Source: Mycolicibacterium novocastrense | GTDB lineage: Bacteria; Actinomycetota; Actinomycetes; Mycobacteriales; Mycobacteriaceae | Assembly: GCF_001570485.1 (NCBI RefSeq) | Contig: NZ_BCTA01000038.1 | Coordinates: 124,001 to 188,000 of the forward strand | DNA length: 64,000 nucleotides | Direction of reading: 5' to 3' | Part shown: in pieces, positions 56,767-64,000 of the stretch | Position numbering within the stretch: the stretch's first letter is position 1 | Layout of the letters: every line of letters begins with the position of its first letter | The notes under the pieces: generated by a model | Seen by the model: only the letters and a program-made list of their open reading frames with translations | The model's database searches: none | Told to the model about the DNA's origin: nothing | Program-made: the position numbers and the translations under genes

Positions 56767-58500
56767 TCACCAGCCGCCGACCCAGCCGTCGAAGATGGCG
56801 TCCGGCTCGTCCTCGGGATGCTCGGAGCGGCCGACCAGGAAGTCGAAATCACATCCCTGGTCGGCCTGCAGGACATGGTCGACGTACATCGCCGCGTAAC
56901 CACGGGGCAGTCGGCTGCGCGGCGATGGGATCTGGCGCGTGGCCAGTTCATCGTCGGGGACCAGCAGGTCGAGTGTGCCTGCGTGTGCGTTCAGCGCGAT
57001 GATGTCGCCGTCGCGTACCAGGCCCAGCGGACCACCTGCAGCCGACTCGGGGCTGACGTGCAGGACACAGGTGCCGTAGGCGGTTCCACTCATTCGGGCA
57101 TCGGAGATGCGCACCATGTCGGTGACGCCCTGGCGCAGCAGCTTGCTGGGGATGGGCAGCTGGCCCCACTCGGGCATGCCGGGCGCGCCGCGCGGGCCGG
57201 CATTGCGCAGCACCAGCACTGAATCCGCGGTGACCTCCAGATCGGGGTCGTCGAAGCGGGCCATCATGTCGCGCATGTCGTCGAACACCACCGCGGGTCC
57301 CTGGTGCACCAGCAGCGCCGGGGTGGCCGCGCTGCACTTGATGACCGCGCCGGTGGGTGCCAGGTTGCCGCGCACCACGGCCAGACCCTGCGGCGGTTGG
57401 AACGGGGCGTCGATGGTCGCGATGACGTCCGCGGCGGTGGAGATCCTGTTGGGCAGGTTGTCGGCGACGGTCTTGCCGCTGACGGTCAGTGCGTCGGTGT
57501 GCAGCAGGGTCTCGATGGACTTCATCACCGCGGGGATGCCGCCGGCGTGGAAGACCTGCTCCACCAGGTGCTCGCCGGCAGGCCGCACGTTGACCATCAA
57601 TGGTGTACGCGAGGACAATTCGTGAAAGCGGTCCAGGGTCAGTGGCACCCCGGCGCGGCCGGCGATGGCCAGCAGGTGCACGATTGCGTTGGTGGACCCG
57701 CCGACCGCCAGCATGAGAGTGATGGCGTTGTCGAACGCTTCAGCGGTGAGCACGCGCGACGGCCGCACCCCCTCGGCGGCCAGGCCCACCGCACGCGCAC
57801 CCACCTCTTCGGCCACCTGCAACCGCCGCGAGTCCATGGCCGGAACCGCGGCGGCGCCGGGCAGTGTCATGCCCAGCCCCTCCACGATCGTGGCCATGGT
57901 GGATGCGGTGCCCATCTCCGGGCAGTGCCCGCGGGACGGGCCGGCCGCGGCCTCGAGACGCTCGTAGTCGACCATCGACATCCGGCCCGCCCGCACATCG
58001 TCGATGTACTGCCACAGGTCGGTACCCACGCCCATCTGCTTGCCGTCGAACACCGCCGGTGCGGCGGGCCCTCCGGTGAGCACGATGGCCGGGACGTCTG
58101 CACTGGCCGCACCCATCAGCTGCGCAGGCACCGTCTTGTCGCAGCCACCCAGCAGCACCACGGCGTCGAACGGATACGCCCGGATGGACTCCTCGACGTC
58201 CATGGCCATCAGGTTGCGGAACAGCATGGTGGTCGGCTTCATCAACTGCTCACCGAGGGAGATGGTGGGGAACTCCAGCGGGAACCCGCCGGCGGCCAGC
58301 ACCCCGCGGCGCACCGAGTCGGCCAGCCCGCGAAAGTGCATGTTGCAGTTGACCACTTCCGACCAGGAGTTGCAGATCCCGACGATGGGTCTGCCCTCGA
58401 ACGCCATCCGGGAGAACCCGGACGCGCGCATCGCCGAGCGGTGCACGAATCCGGGAACATCCTGTCCAGCAAACCATTTGGCGCTACGTAGCGGACTCAT
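56767..58500 (-). CDS. IlvD/Edd-family dehydratase
   Basis: A 577-residue dehydratase. The three Fe-S cysteines are visible in VGICNSWSE, LLGGCDKTVP (about 119) and GHCPEMGT (about 191), and VGGSTNAIVHLLA, typical of the family, follows. SRGHCPEMGTASTMA and ADVPAIVLTGGP point to the sugar-acid (arabonate/xylonate-type) branch rather than the biosynthetic dihydroxy-acid dehydratase. I took ATG 58500, which overlaps the FAD oxidoreductase stop (ATGA). It would dehydrate a hydroxy acid to a 2-keto acid. Confidence 0.9.
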   Translation of the reverse strand: MSPLRSAKWFAGQDVPGFVHRSAMRASGFSRMAFEGRPIVGICNSWSEVVNCNMHFRGLADSVRRGVLAAGGFPLEFPTISLGEQLMKPTTMLFRNLMAMDVEESIRAYPFDAVVLLGGCDKTVPAQLMGAASADVPAIVLTGGPAAPAVFDGKQMGVGTDLWQYIDDVRAGRMSMVDYERLEAAAGPSRGHCPEMGTASTMATIVEGLGMTLPGAAAVPAMDSRRLQVAEEVGARAVGLAAEGVRPSRVLTAEAFDNAITLMLAVGGSTNAIVHLLAIAGRAGVPLTLDRFHELSSRTPLMVNVRPAGEHLVEQVFHAGGIPAVMKSIETLLHTDALTVSGKTVADNLPNRISTAADVIATIDAPFQPPQGLAVVRGNLAPTGAVIKCSAATPALLVHQGPAVVFDDMRDMMARFDDPDLEVTADSVLVLRNAGPRGAPGMPEWGQLPIPSKLLRQGVTDMVRISDARMSGTAYGTCVLHVSPESAAGGPLGLVRDGDIIALNAHAGTLDLLVPDDELATRQIPSPRSRLPRGYAAMYVDHVLQADQGCDFDFLVGRSEHPEDEPDAIFDGWVGGW

Positions 58501-60212
58501 CGGACGCGGGCGGCGTACGCGGTGATCTTGCGCAGTGCCGGCTGGCGTGCGGCCTGATATCCGAACCAGCGGCCCGGTCTGGTGCCCATCAGGGTGCCGA
58601 CCATCCGCTGCTGCCAGGGTGCTCTGGTCCCGACCGGGCGCAGAGGTGCGGCCGGCGCCACACCGTCGGCGTCGGCCAGTGCCGCCTTGGCGGCGTTGTG
58701 GCCGTTGGCCCCCATCACCCCGCCGCCGGGATGGGTGCCCGAACCGCACAGGTAGTAATTACGCACGGGCGTGCGGTAATTCGCGAGCTCGGGGATGGGC
58801 CGGGCGCCGAACAGCTGATCGAGCATCATCGAACCGTGGAAGATGTTCCCGTCGGTGATCAGATACTCGTTGTGCAGGTCATCGGGAGTGATGATCACCC
58901 GGTCGAGGATGTGCTCACGCAGGTTCGGGGCGTAGGTGAACAGGTCCTCGAGCACCAGGTCGGCCCACTTCTCCTTCTCCGCGGCCCAGGTGGTGCCGGT
59001 GAGCTCCGACGGCAGCTGCTGGATGCCCAGCGTCATCGTGTGCTGTCCGGCGGGGGCCAGTGTGTCGTCGGTGACCGACTGGGTGACGGCCTCGATGACG
59101 AAGGTGCTGGGGAACGTGCCGCGTCGCTGCGCTTCGTAGGCCTCCTCGAACGCCTCCCGGCTGGGGCCCAGCAGTTGGTGGCCGTGGTGCTGGGGTCCCT
59201 CTGCGGCGTCGGTGAACGGAAGGTACTGCGGCAGTTCATCGATCAGCAGGTGGATCCGTGCCATCGAACCGCGGGTGTCGATGTTCTGCACATCGCGCAC
59301 CAGCTTGGGTGCCAGCACGCCTGGTTCCAGCAACTGCAGCAGGGATCGTTTGGGGTCAGCGTTGGAGAACACCTGCCCGGCGGTGATCACGGAGCCGTCC
59401 CGCAACCGCACCCCGGTGGCGACGCCGCGTTCGACGAGCACGCGGTCCACCGGCGCCGAGGTGCGGATGGTGGCCCCGTGTGCCCGCGCCGAGGCCGCCA
59501 ACGCCTCGCTGATGGCACCCATGCCGCCGCGGGCCATCCCGAACTGGCCGAAGTTGCCGTTGAACTCACCCCAGGAGTGGTGGCCGTAGGTGTAGGCGGT
59601 GCCGGGTGTGGAGGGGCCGCCGAAGATCGACACCATGCCGAAGAACGTCAGCATGCTCTTGAGCCGCTCGTCCTCGAAGTACCGATCCAGCAGATCCCGC
59701 ACCGAGAGCAGGGTGAACTCGTCGAACAGCGTCTGCTCTCCGGCGGCTTCGAAGGCGGCGAACACCTCGGAGCGTTCCGGCGGCGGCTTCAGCAGGTATG
59801 GCGTGACCAGTCCGGCGAAGCGCTGCAACCGGATACCGAAGTCGAGGAACGCCTGGGCGTCCTTCTTGTTGAGCTTCTCCAGCTCCCGCAGTGTCCGGTC
59901 GGTCTCCTTCCACATGGTGAAGGAGGTGCCGTCGCGGAAGAGGCTGAAGGACAGGGCATCTCCCTGGTAGAGCTCCAGGCCGTACTTCTCCAGCTCCAGT
60001 TCGGTGATGATCTCGGGACGCAGCAGGCCGGCGATGAAGGCGCATGACGACCATTTGGAGCCGGGGATCAGCTCCTCGGTGACGCAGGCGCCTCCTACCA
60101 GGTCGCGGGCCTCGAGCACCAGCACCGACTTGCCGGCGCGGGCCAGGTAGTTGGCGGTGACGAGGCCGTTGTGGCCGGCGCCGATGATGACGGCGTCGTA
60201 GTCAGTGGGCAT
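58497..60212 (-). CDS. FAD-dependent oxidoreductase (phytoene desaturase/PYROXD2-like)
   Basis: A 571-residue flavoprotein. The N-terminal dinucleotide-binding motif is VIIGAGHNGLVTANYLARAG, and the C-terminal FAD motif is GSGTHPGGGVMGANGHNAAK, which together mark the NAD(P)/FAD oxidoreductase family related to carotenoid desaturases and PYROXD2. No membrane segment. Lack of other carotenoid genes and the catabolic neighbours favour an amine or hydroxy-acid substrate. Its start overlaps the small upstream gene by 11 bases. Confidence 0.88.
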   Translation of the reverse strand: MPTDYDAVIIGAGHNGLVTANYLARAGKSVLVLEARDLVGGACVTEELIPGSKWSSCAFIAGLLRPEIITELELEKYGLELYQGDALSFSLFRDGTSFTMWKETDRTLRELEKLNKKDAQAFLDFGIRLQRFAGLVTPYLLKPPPERSEVFAAFEAAGEQTLFDEFTLLSVRDLLDRYFEDERLKSMLTFFGMVSIFGGPSTPGTAYTYGHHSWGEFNGNFGQFGMARGGMGAISEALAASARAHGATIRTSAPVDRVLVERGVATGVRLRDGSVITAGQVFSNADPKRSLLQLLEPGVLAPKLVRDVQNIDTRGSMARIHLLIDELPQYLPFTDAAEGPQHHGHQLLGPSREAFEEAYEAQRRGTFPSTFVIEAVTQSVTDDTLAPAGQHTMTLGIQQLPSELTGTTWAAEKEKWADLVLEDLFTYAPNLREHILDRVIITPDDLHNEYLITDGNIFHGSMMLDQLFGARPIPELANYRTPVRNYYLCGSGTHPGGGVMGANGHNAAKAALADADGVAPAAPLRPVGTRAPWQQRMVGTLMGTRPGRWFGYQAARQPALRKITAYAARVR

Positions 60213-60519
60213 CGGAACTCCTGAGTGGGGAATGGCGGGTGAAGACGGTGCTGACGCTGCCCGGTTCCACGAGCTCGTCGAAGCGTGCGACGACGGGTTT
60301 GAGCTCGGGTGCGTTGTCGCGCAACTGTTCCCAGTCGGGCCAGGAGGTCACCGTCATCACCTCGACGACCACGCCGTCGTCGGAGAGATAGACGTCGAAC
60401 CCCAGCACCTCGTCGAAACGCAGGCACACCGGGCGGTCGAGTTCAGCGGAGAACTGCTCGAACTCGGCGACCGGAACACCCGGCCGTAGGCGGAACGTGT
60501 TGATGGCGCTGACGGTCAT
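60202..60519 (-). CDS. Small ABM/Dabb-like protein
   Basis: A 105-residue protein of the dimeric alpha-beta barrel kind: INTFRLRPGVPVAEFEQFSA, then GFDVYLSDDGVVVEVMTVTS, then SWPDWEQLRDN. Such proteins are often small monooxygenases or ligand-binding dimers in catabolic operons. ATG 60519 is one base from the aldehyde dehydrogenase stop; its end overlaps the FAD oxidoreductase gene, so all are co-transcribed. Confidence 0.7.
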   Translation of the reverse strand: MTVSAINTFRLRPGVPVAEFEQFSAELDRPVCLRFDEVLGFDVYLSDDGVVVEVMTVTSWPDWEQLRDNAPELKPVVARFDELVEPGSVSTVFTRHSPLRSSDAH

Positions 60520-60520
60520 G

Positions 60521-61957
60521 TCAGGCGCTCGCGTGGTTGATCATCACGTGCTTGATCTCGGTGTAGGCCTCGAGTGCGTACACCGACATGTCCTTGCCGT
60601 GGCCGGACTGCTTGAAGCCGCCGTGTGGCATCTCCGGCGTCACCGGAGCGTGGTCGTTGACCCACACCGTGCCGAACTGGAGCGCACCGGAGGTGACCAT
60701 GGCTCGACCCACGTCGCGGGTGAACACCGAAGCCGCCAAGCCGTATTCGGTGTCGTTGGCCCAGGCGAGCACGTCGTCGTTGTCACCGAACCGGGTCACC
60801 GAGGTGACCGGCCCGAACACCTCGGCGCTGATGATCTCGTCGTCCTGCTTGGTGCCGACCACCACGGTGGGGGCGGTGTAGAAGCCGGTACCGGGATTGT
60901 CGCCTTGGAGCAGTTCGGTGTGGCCGGTGGCTTTCGCGCGGGAGACGAAGCCTTCCACGCGGTCGCGGTGCGCGGCGGAGATGACCGGACCCATGACGGT
61001 GTTCTCGTCGGCGAGGTCGCCGAGATTCAATTCCTTGACTGCCTTCTCGAGTCCGGACACCAGGTCGTCGTGCAGGGAGTCATGGACGTAGATGCGCGAG
61101 GCTGCCATACAGTCCTGGCCCGCGTTACCGAACGCGCCCTGCATGATCTTCTCGACCGCGAGTGCCACATCGGCGTCCGGGTACACCAGCACCGGTGCCT
61201 TGCCACCGAGTTCGAGGTGCAGACGCTTGAGGTTGGAATCTGCGGAGGCCCGCAGGAGCGACCGGCCGGTCTCGACCGAACCGGTGAGCGAGGACATCCG
61301 CACCAGCGGATGCGACACCAGGCTCGCACCGACATCCTCGCCGTCACCGGTGACGATGTTCAGGACCCCGGCGGGGAACAGGTCGGCGGCCAGCTCGGCC
61401 AGCCGCAGCACCGAGAACGGGGTGTGCTCAGACGGTTTGAGCACCAACGTGTTTCCGGTGAGCAGGGCGGGGGCGATCTTCCAGATGGCCATCAACAGCG
61501 GGAAGTTCCATGGGGCGACCGAGCCGACCACCCCGAGAGGATCACGCCGGATGATGCTGGTGGTGCCGGGGACGAACTCACCGGCGGCGCGGCCTTCGGT
61601 GGTGCGGGCAGCCCCGGCGAAGAACCGGAGGTGGTCGGGGATCATCTCCATCTCTTCGAGCGCGCCGCTGATGGGCTTGCCGGCGTTGCGGGACTCGATC
61701 TCGGCGAGGGTGCGTGCGTCGGCTTCGATGCGGTCGGCGAGTTCGAGGAAGGCGCGGGCTCGTTCGCCGACGGGAGTGCGGGCCCAGTCCGGGAATGCGG
61801 CGTGGGCGGCGGCGACGGCGCGGTCGACGTCGGCGGGCGTGCCGTGGGCCATCTCCGCAAACGCTTCACCGGTGGCGGGTGCCAGGATCTGGTCTTTTGC
61901 TCCTCCGGAGGCTTCGGTCCAGGTTCCGCCTACGAACATCTTGTCGTGAAAGGTCAT
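60521..61957 (-). CDS. NAD-dependent aldehyde dehydrogenase (aminoaldehyde type)
   Basis: A 478-residue aldehyde dehydrogenase. VAPWNFPLLMAIWKIAPAL holds the active-site asparagine region, LELGGKAP the general-base glutamate (about 248) and AGQDCMAASRIYV the nucleophilic cysteine (about 280). Sequence details resemble gamma-aminobutyraldehyde/betaine-aldehyde dehydrogenases. With a linked APC permease this suggests breakdown of an amine or amino-alcohol. It begins at ATG 61957, 12 bases after the TetR gene. Confidence 0.92.
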   Translation of the reverse strand: MTFHDKMFVGGTWTEASGGAKDQILAPATGEAFAEMAHGTPADVDRAVAAAHAAFPDWARTPVGERARAFLELADRIEADARTLAEIESRNAGKPISGALEEMEMIPDHLRFFAGAARTTEGRAAGEFVPGTTSIIRRDPLGVVGSVAPWNFPLLMAIWKIAPALLTGNTLVLKPSEHTPFSVLRLAELAADLFPAGVLNIVTGDGEDVGASLVSHPLVRMSSLTGSVETGRSLLRASADSNLKRLHLELGGKAPVLVYPDADVALAVEKIMQGAFGNAGQDCMAASRIYVHDSLHDDLVSGLEKAVKELNLGDLADENTVMGPVISAAHRDRVEGFVSRAKATGHTELLQGDNPGTGFYTAPTVVVGTKQDDEIISAEVFGPVTSVTRFGDNDDVLAWANDTEYGLAASVFTRDVGRAMVTSGALQFGTVWVNDHAPVTPEMPHGGFKQSGHGKDMSVYALEAYTEIKHVMINHASA

Positions 61958-61969
61958 GATGGCTCCAGT

Positions 61970-62536
61970 TCAGTTCGGGCCGGGGTTGGCGGCCGTGATC
62001 AGCAGGGCGCGTACCGCGTCCCTCGAAATCGGTTGTTGGGCAATGGACATGTGCACCATCAGGCCTTCGACCACGACGTCGATCAGGCGGGCGGTGGCGC
62101 GGTCGAAGTGGTGGGCCAGGGCATCCTCGGCCCGCTCCATCCACTCCTGCGTGATGCGCTTGGTGTCAGCTCGGCGCACCGCGTCGCCGTACAGTTCGAA
62201 GGTGACGGCGAGCTCGTTGGGGTTGGCGGCCAGATCGTCGGTGATGGCCAGGGCTATGCACTCGATCAGATCCGACTCCGAATCGCAGGCCGCCAGCCGG
62301 TTTTCGAAGCGGGTGGCCAACTTGTCGACGTGCGTCCGGAAGGCGAGCTGCACGATGTCGTCGAGTGTCTTGAAGTGGTAGGTGATGGAACCGAGGGGAA
62401 CGTCGGCGGCCTCGCCGATGGCGCGGTGGGTGATGCCCGCGACTCCATCGCGGGCCAGCACCGCCAGCGCCGATTCCACGATGCGCTCCTTTCTGTCGGG
62501 GTCGTGGCGGCGAGCGCGTCGGGGAGCCGTGGCCAT
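61970..62536 (-). CDS. TetR family transcriptional regulator
   Basis: A 188-residue TetR protein: the N-terminal helix-turn-helix is GVAGITHRAIGEAADVPLGS followed by ITYHFKTLDDI, and the rest is an all-helical ligand domain. ATG 62536 has AAAGGAGGG upstream. It is the first gene of the operon running to 55280, and the space in front of it holds an inverted repeat, so it probably represses its own operon until the substrate appears. Confidence 0.9.
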   Translation of the reverse strand: MATAPRRARRHDPDRKERIVESALAVLARDGVAGITHRAIGEAADVPLGSITYHFKTLDDIVQLAFRTHVDKLATRFENRLAACDSESDLIECIALAITDDLAANPNELAVTFELYGDAVRRADTKRITQEWMERAEDALAHHFDRATARLIDVVVEGLMVHMSIAQQPISRDAVRALLITAANPGPN

Positions 62537-62569
62537 GATCGGACCCTCCTTTAGGAACGTCTGTACGTA

Positions 62570-62595
62570 TCGATAAGGACAAACGTACCTATCGA
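62570..62595. promoter_or_regulatory. Inverted repeat in front of the tetR gene
   Basis: TCGATA (62570-62575) and TATCGA (62590-62595) flank a centre with ACGTAC; a partly overlapping ACGTA direct repeat also occurs (62565, 62583). It is placed where a TetR operator would control both the regulator's operon and the permease. Confidence 0.5.
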
Positions 62596-62629
62596 CGCCC
62601 CGGCGTGCTCGGTTTCCGCTGAACCTGTC

Positions 62630-64000
62630 CTAGACGGCCTCGGGAGCGGGGTCCTCGAGGTCGCGCTCGTTGAGCGCCTTGCCCACCAGCTCATAACGAT
62701 CCGGCGCGAAGAAGCGCAGGTAGAGGCCGTAGGCAACCCCGCCGAGCAGGGCCAGGAACACCAGCGACACCATCAGCACCGCGGTGGCGCCCTGCACACC
62801 GAGCAGCACGTCGAGGCTGTTGAGGGTCAGGATGAAGAACCCGCTGAGCCCGACGATCGCCAGCAGCGGAGCTATCACGGTGTTCCACGGCCGCTTGTCC
62901 ACATCCGACTTGCGGAAGAACACGAAGATCGCGATCCCGGCCACCAGCTGCGAGGCGATGACGCCGATGGTGCCGATGCCGGTGGCCCAGGTGAACAGGG
63001 TGGCGAACGGATCCTGGCCCGCGATGGCGAACGCCACGATGACCACACCCACCATCAGGCTCTGGACGATGGAGGCCACCCAGGGCGTCTGCCGGCGCGG
63101 CAGGGTCCACCCCAGCGGCTTCCACACCAGATGTTGGCGACCCAGCGAGAACAGGTACCTCGAGACGTTGTTGTGGAACGTCACGATTGCCGCGAAAGTG
63201 GCTGTGACGATCAGGATCTGGAACAGCAGCGAGATGTTGTGGCCGATGATGGTGTCACTGGCCACGAAGATGAAGTTGCCGCCGGTCTCGGTGGCGATGG
63301 CCACCACGTCGTTCAGCCCCAGGGCGTTCATGATCAGCCAGCCCGACACGGCGTAGAGCACGCCCATGAATGCGATCGACAGGTAGGTGGCCCGGGGGAT
63401 GGTCCGGGCCGGGTCGCGGGCTTCCTCGCCGTAGATGGCCGAACCCTCGAAACCGATGAAGGAGGCGTGCGCGAACATCAGCGCCACTCCGAGAGCGCCG
63501 GCCAGCACCACACTTGGGTTGAAGGGCTCGAAACTGAACTCCGAGACCGGAACCGCGTCGCCGAACAGGCTGAAGACGCTCAGGACGGTGATCATGAGGA
63601 CTTCGAGGGTCATGAACACCCCGAGTACGCGGGCGCCGGAATGCACGCCCTGCACACCCAGGCCCAGACACAGCAGCAGCCCGACGAAGGCGTACACCCA
63701 CCACGGCAGGCTGATACCCAGTGCCGGGTTCAGCAGTTCGGCTGCGTAGTACCCGAACCCGCCGTAGAGGCCGGCCTGGATTGCGTTGTAGGCGAAGATC
63801 GCCAGCGATGCCGATCCGAGGCCGGCGACGCGGCCGAGCCCCAGCGTGACGTACGCGTAGAAGGCGCCGGCGTTGGTGACGTGGCGGCTCATCGCCACAT
63901 AACCGACGGCGAAGATCATCAGCACCACCGCCGCGATGACGAAGGCGCCGGGCATGCCGACGCCGTTGCCGGCGCCGATGATGATCGGGAACAGCGCCAC
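62630..64000 (-). CDS. APC-superfamily amino acid/amine permease, partial
   Basis: At least 456 residues with about 12 membrane segments; the start lies beyond the window edge. AFYAYVTLGLGRVAGLGSAS, GFEGSAIYGEEARDPARTIP (the conserved loop of amino-acid permeases) and ATYLSIAFMGVLYAVSGWL mark the APC family. It lies upstream of the TetR gene in the same direction, after a 93-base gap. It would import the amine or amino acid used by the downstream enzymes; the substrate itself cannot be read. Confidence 0.9.
   Translation of the reverse strand: MALFPIIIGAGNGVGMPGAFVIAAVVLMIFAVGYVAMSRHVTNAGAFYAYVTLGLGRVAGLGSASLAIFAYNAIQAGLYGGFGYYAAELLNPALGISLPWWVYAFVGLLLCLGLGVQGVHSGARVLGVFMTLEVLMITVLSVFSLFGDAVPVSEFSFEPFNPSVVLAGALGVALMFAHASFIGFEGSAIYGEEARDPARTIPRATYLSIAFMGVLYAVSGWLIMNALGLNDVVAIATETGGNFIFVASDTIIGHNISLLFQILIVTATFAAIVTFHNNVSRYLFSLGRQHLVWKPLGWTLPRRQTPWVASIVQSLMVGVVIVAFAIAGQDPFATLFTWATGIGTIGVIASQLVAGIAIFVFFRKSDVDKRPWNTVIAPLLAIVGLSGFFILTLNSLDVLLGVQGATAVLMVSLVFLALLGGVAYGLYLRFFAPDRYELVGKALNERDLEDPAPEAV

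Noticed and set aside
58698..60047. 449-codon plus-strand frame opposite the FAD oxidoreductase
   Set aside because: It is antisense shadow: the opposite frame has intact catalytic motifs and coupled starts, while this one shows none.
60497..62554. 685-codon plus-strand frame opposite aldehyde dehydrogenase and TetR genes
   Set aside because: It spans two clear genes and their spacer in antisense and has no domain signature.

Overview
The window is high-GC actinobacterial DNA, most likely from a Mycobacterium or Mycolicibacterium chromosome. The sequence signs are an IdeR-type iron box, a 13E12/DUF222 repeat gene, a LigC remnant, ESX-associated small protein families (YbaB-like, DUF2694-like, EspC-like, DUF4226-like) and tightly overlapping GTGA/ATGA gene junctions. 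No rRNA, tRNA or CRISPR array was found.

Layout. (1) 0.2-6.6 kb: an iron-regulated operon on the minus strand for a dipeptide/metallophore-type ABC importer, headed by two related small proteins with a glutamine-amidotransferase-like fold. (2) 7.0-8.2 kb: an FmdE-like protein and a divergent MarR regulator that share a dyad. (3) 8.2-13.7 kb: a scarred zone with an IS256-type transposase fragment, a truncated methyltransferase, an N-terminal ligC remnant, two overlapping tyrosine recombinases resembling the Tn554 TnpA/TnpB pair, and the C-terminal part of a second, different ATP-dependent DNA ligase. (4) 13.7-54.1 kb: an integrative conjugative element. Its left part carries small Zn-ribbon and regulatory proteins, an AbiE toxin-antitoxin pair, an ArdC-type antirestriction protein, an ADP-ribosylglycohydrolase and a putative PD-(D/E)XK protein. 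Its centre is a continuous minus-strand transfer operon (43.2 down to 23.0 kb): TcpC/VirB8, VirB2-like, VirB3-like, VirB4, VirB6, cell-wall hydrolase-like proteins, an FtsK-type coupling ATPase, EspC-like and other ESX-associated proteins, a BTAD protein and a secreted serine protease. Its right part has a sigma factor with a membrane partner, several unknown genes, a double-HTH regulator, a Rep-like protein and an AT-rich, iteron-bearing non-coding region. (5) 54.1-55.1 kb: a 13E12-family gene cut at its 3' end, the likely right border. (6) 55.3-64 kb: a chromosomal catabolic cluster with ferredoxin, P450, IlvD/Edd-type dehydratase, FAD oxidoreductase, aldehyde dehydrogenase, TetR regulator and APC permease (the permease runs off the window).

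How the parts fit. The element has a Gram-positive-type type IV secretion system with an FtsK-like motor, but I see no relaxase and no type VII core genes, although several proteins look like ESX substrates. It may therefore use a host ESX system and an unrecognised processing step. Several DNA signals recur only inside the element: a 23-base interspersed repeat in ten copies, a 40-base element in front of both minus-strand operons, a TGTAAA/TTTACA palindrome in two divergent promoter regions, and an 18-of-20 match shared by two non-coding regions. Two unrelated proteins (the ArdC-like protein and the AbiEii-like toxin) begin with nearly the same 19-residue cysteine-containing leader. These recurring signals are the most promising leads.
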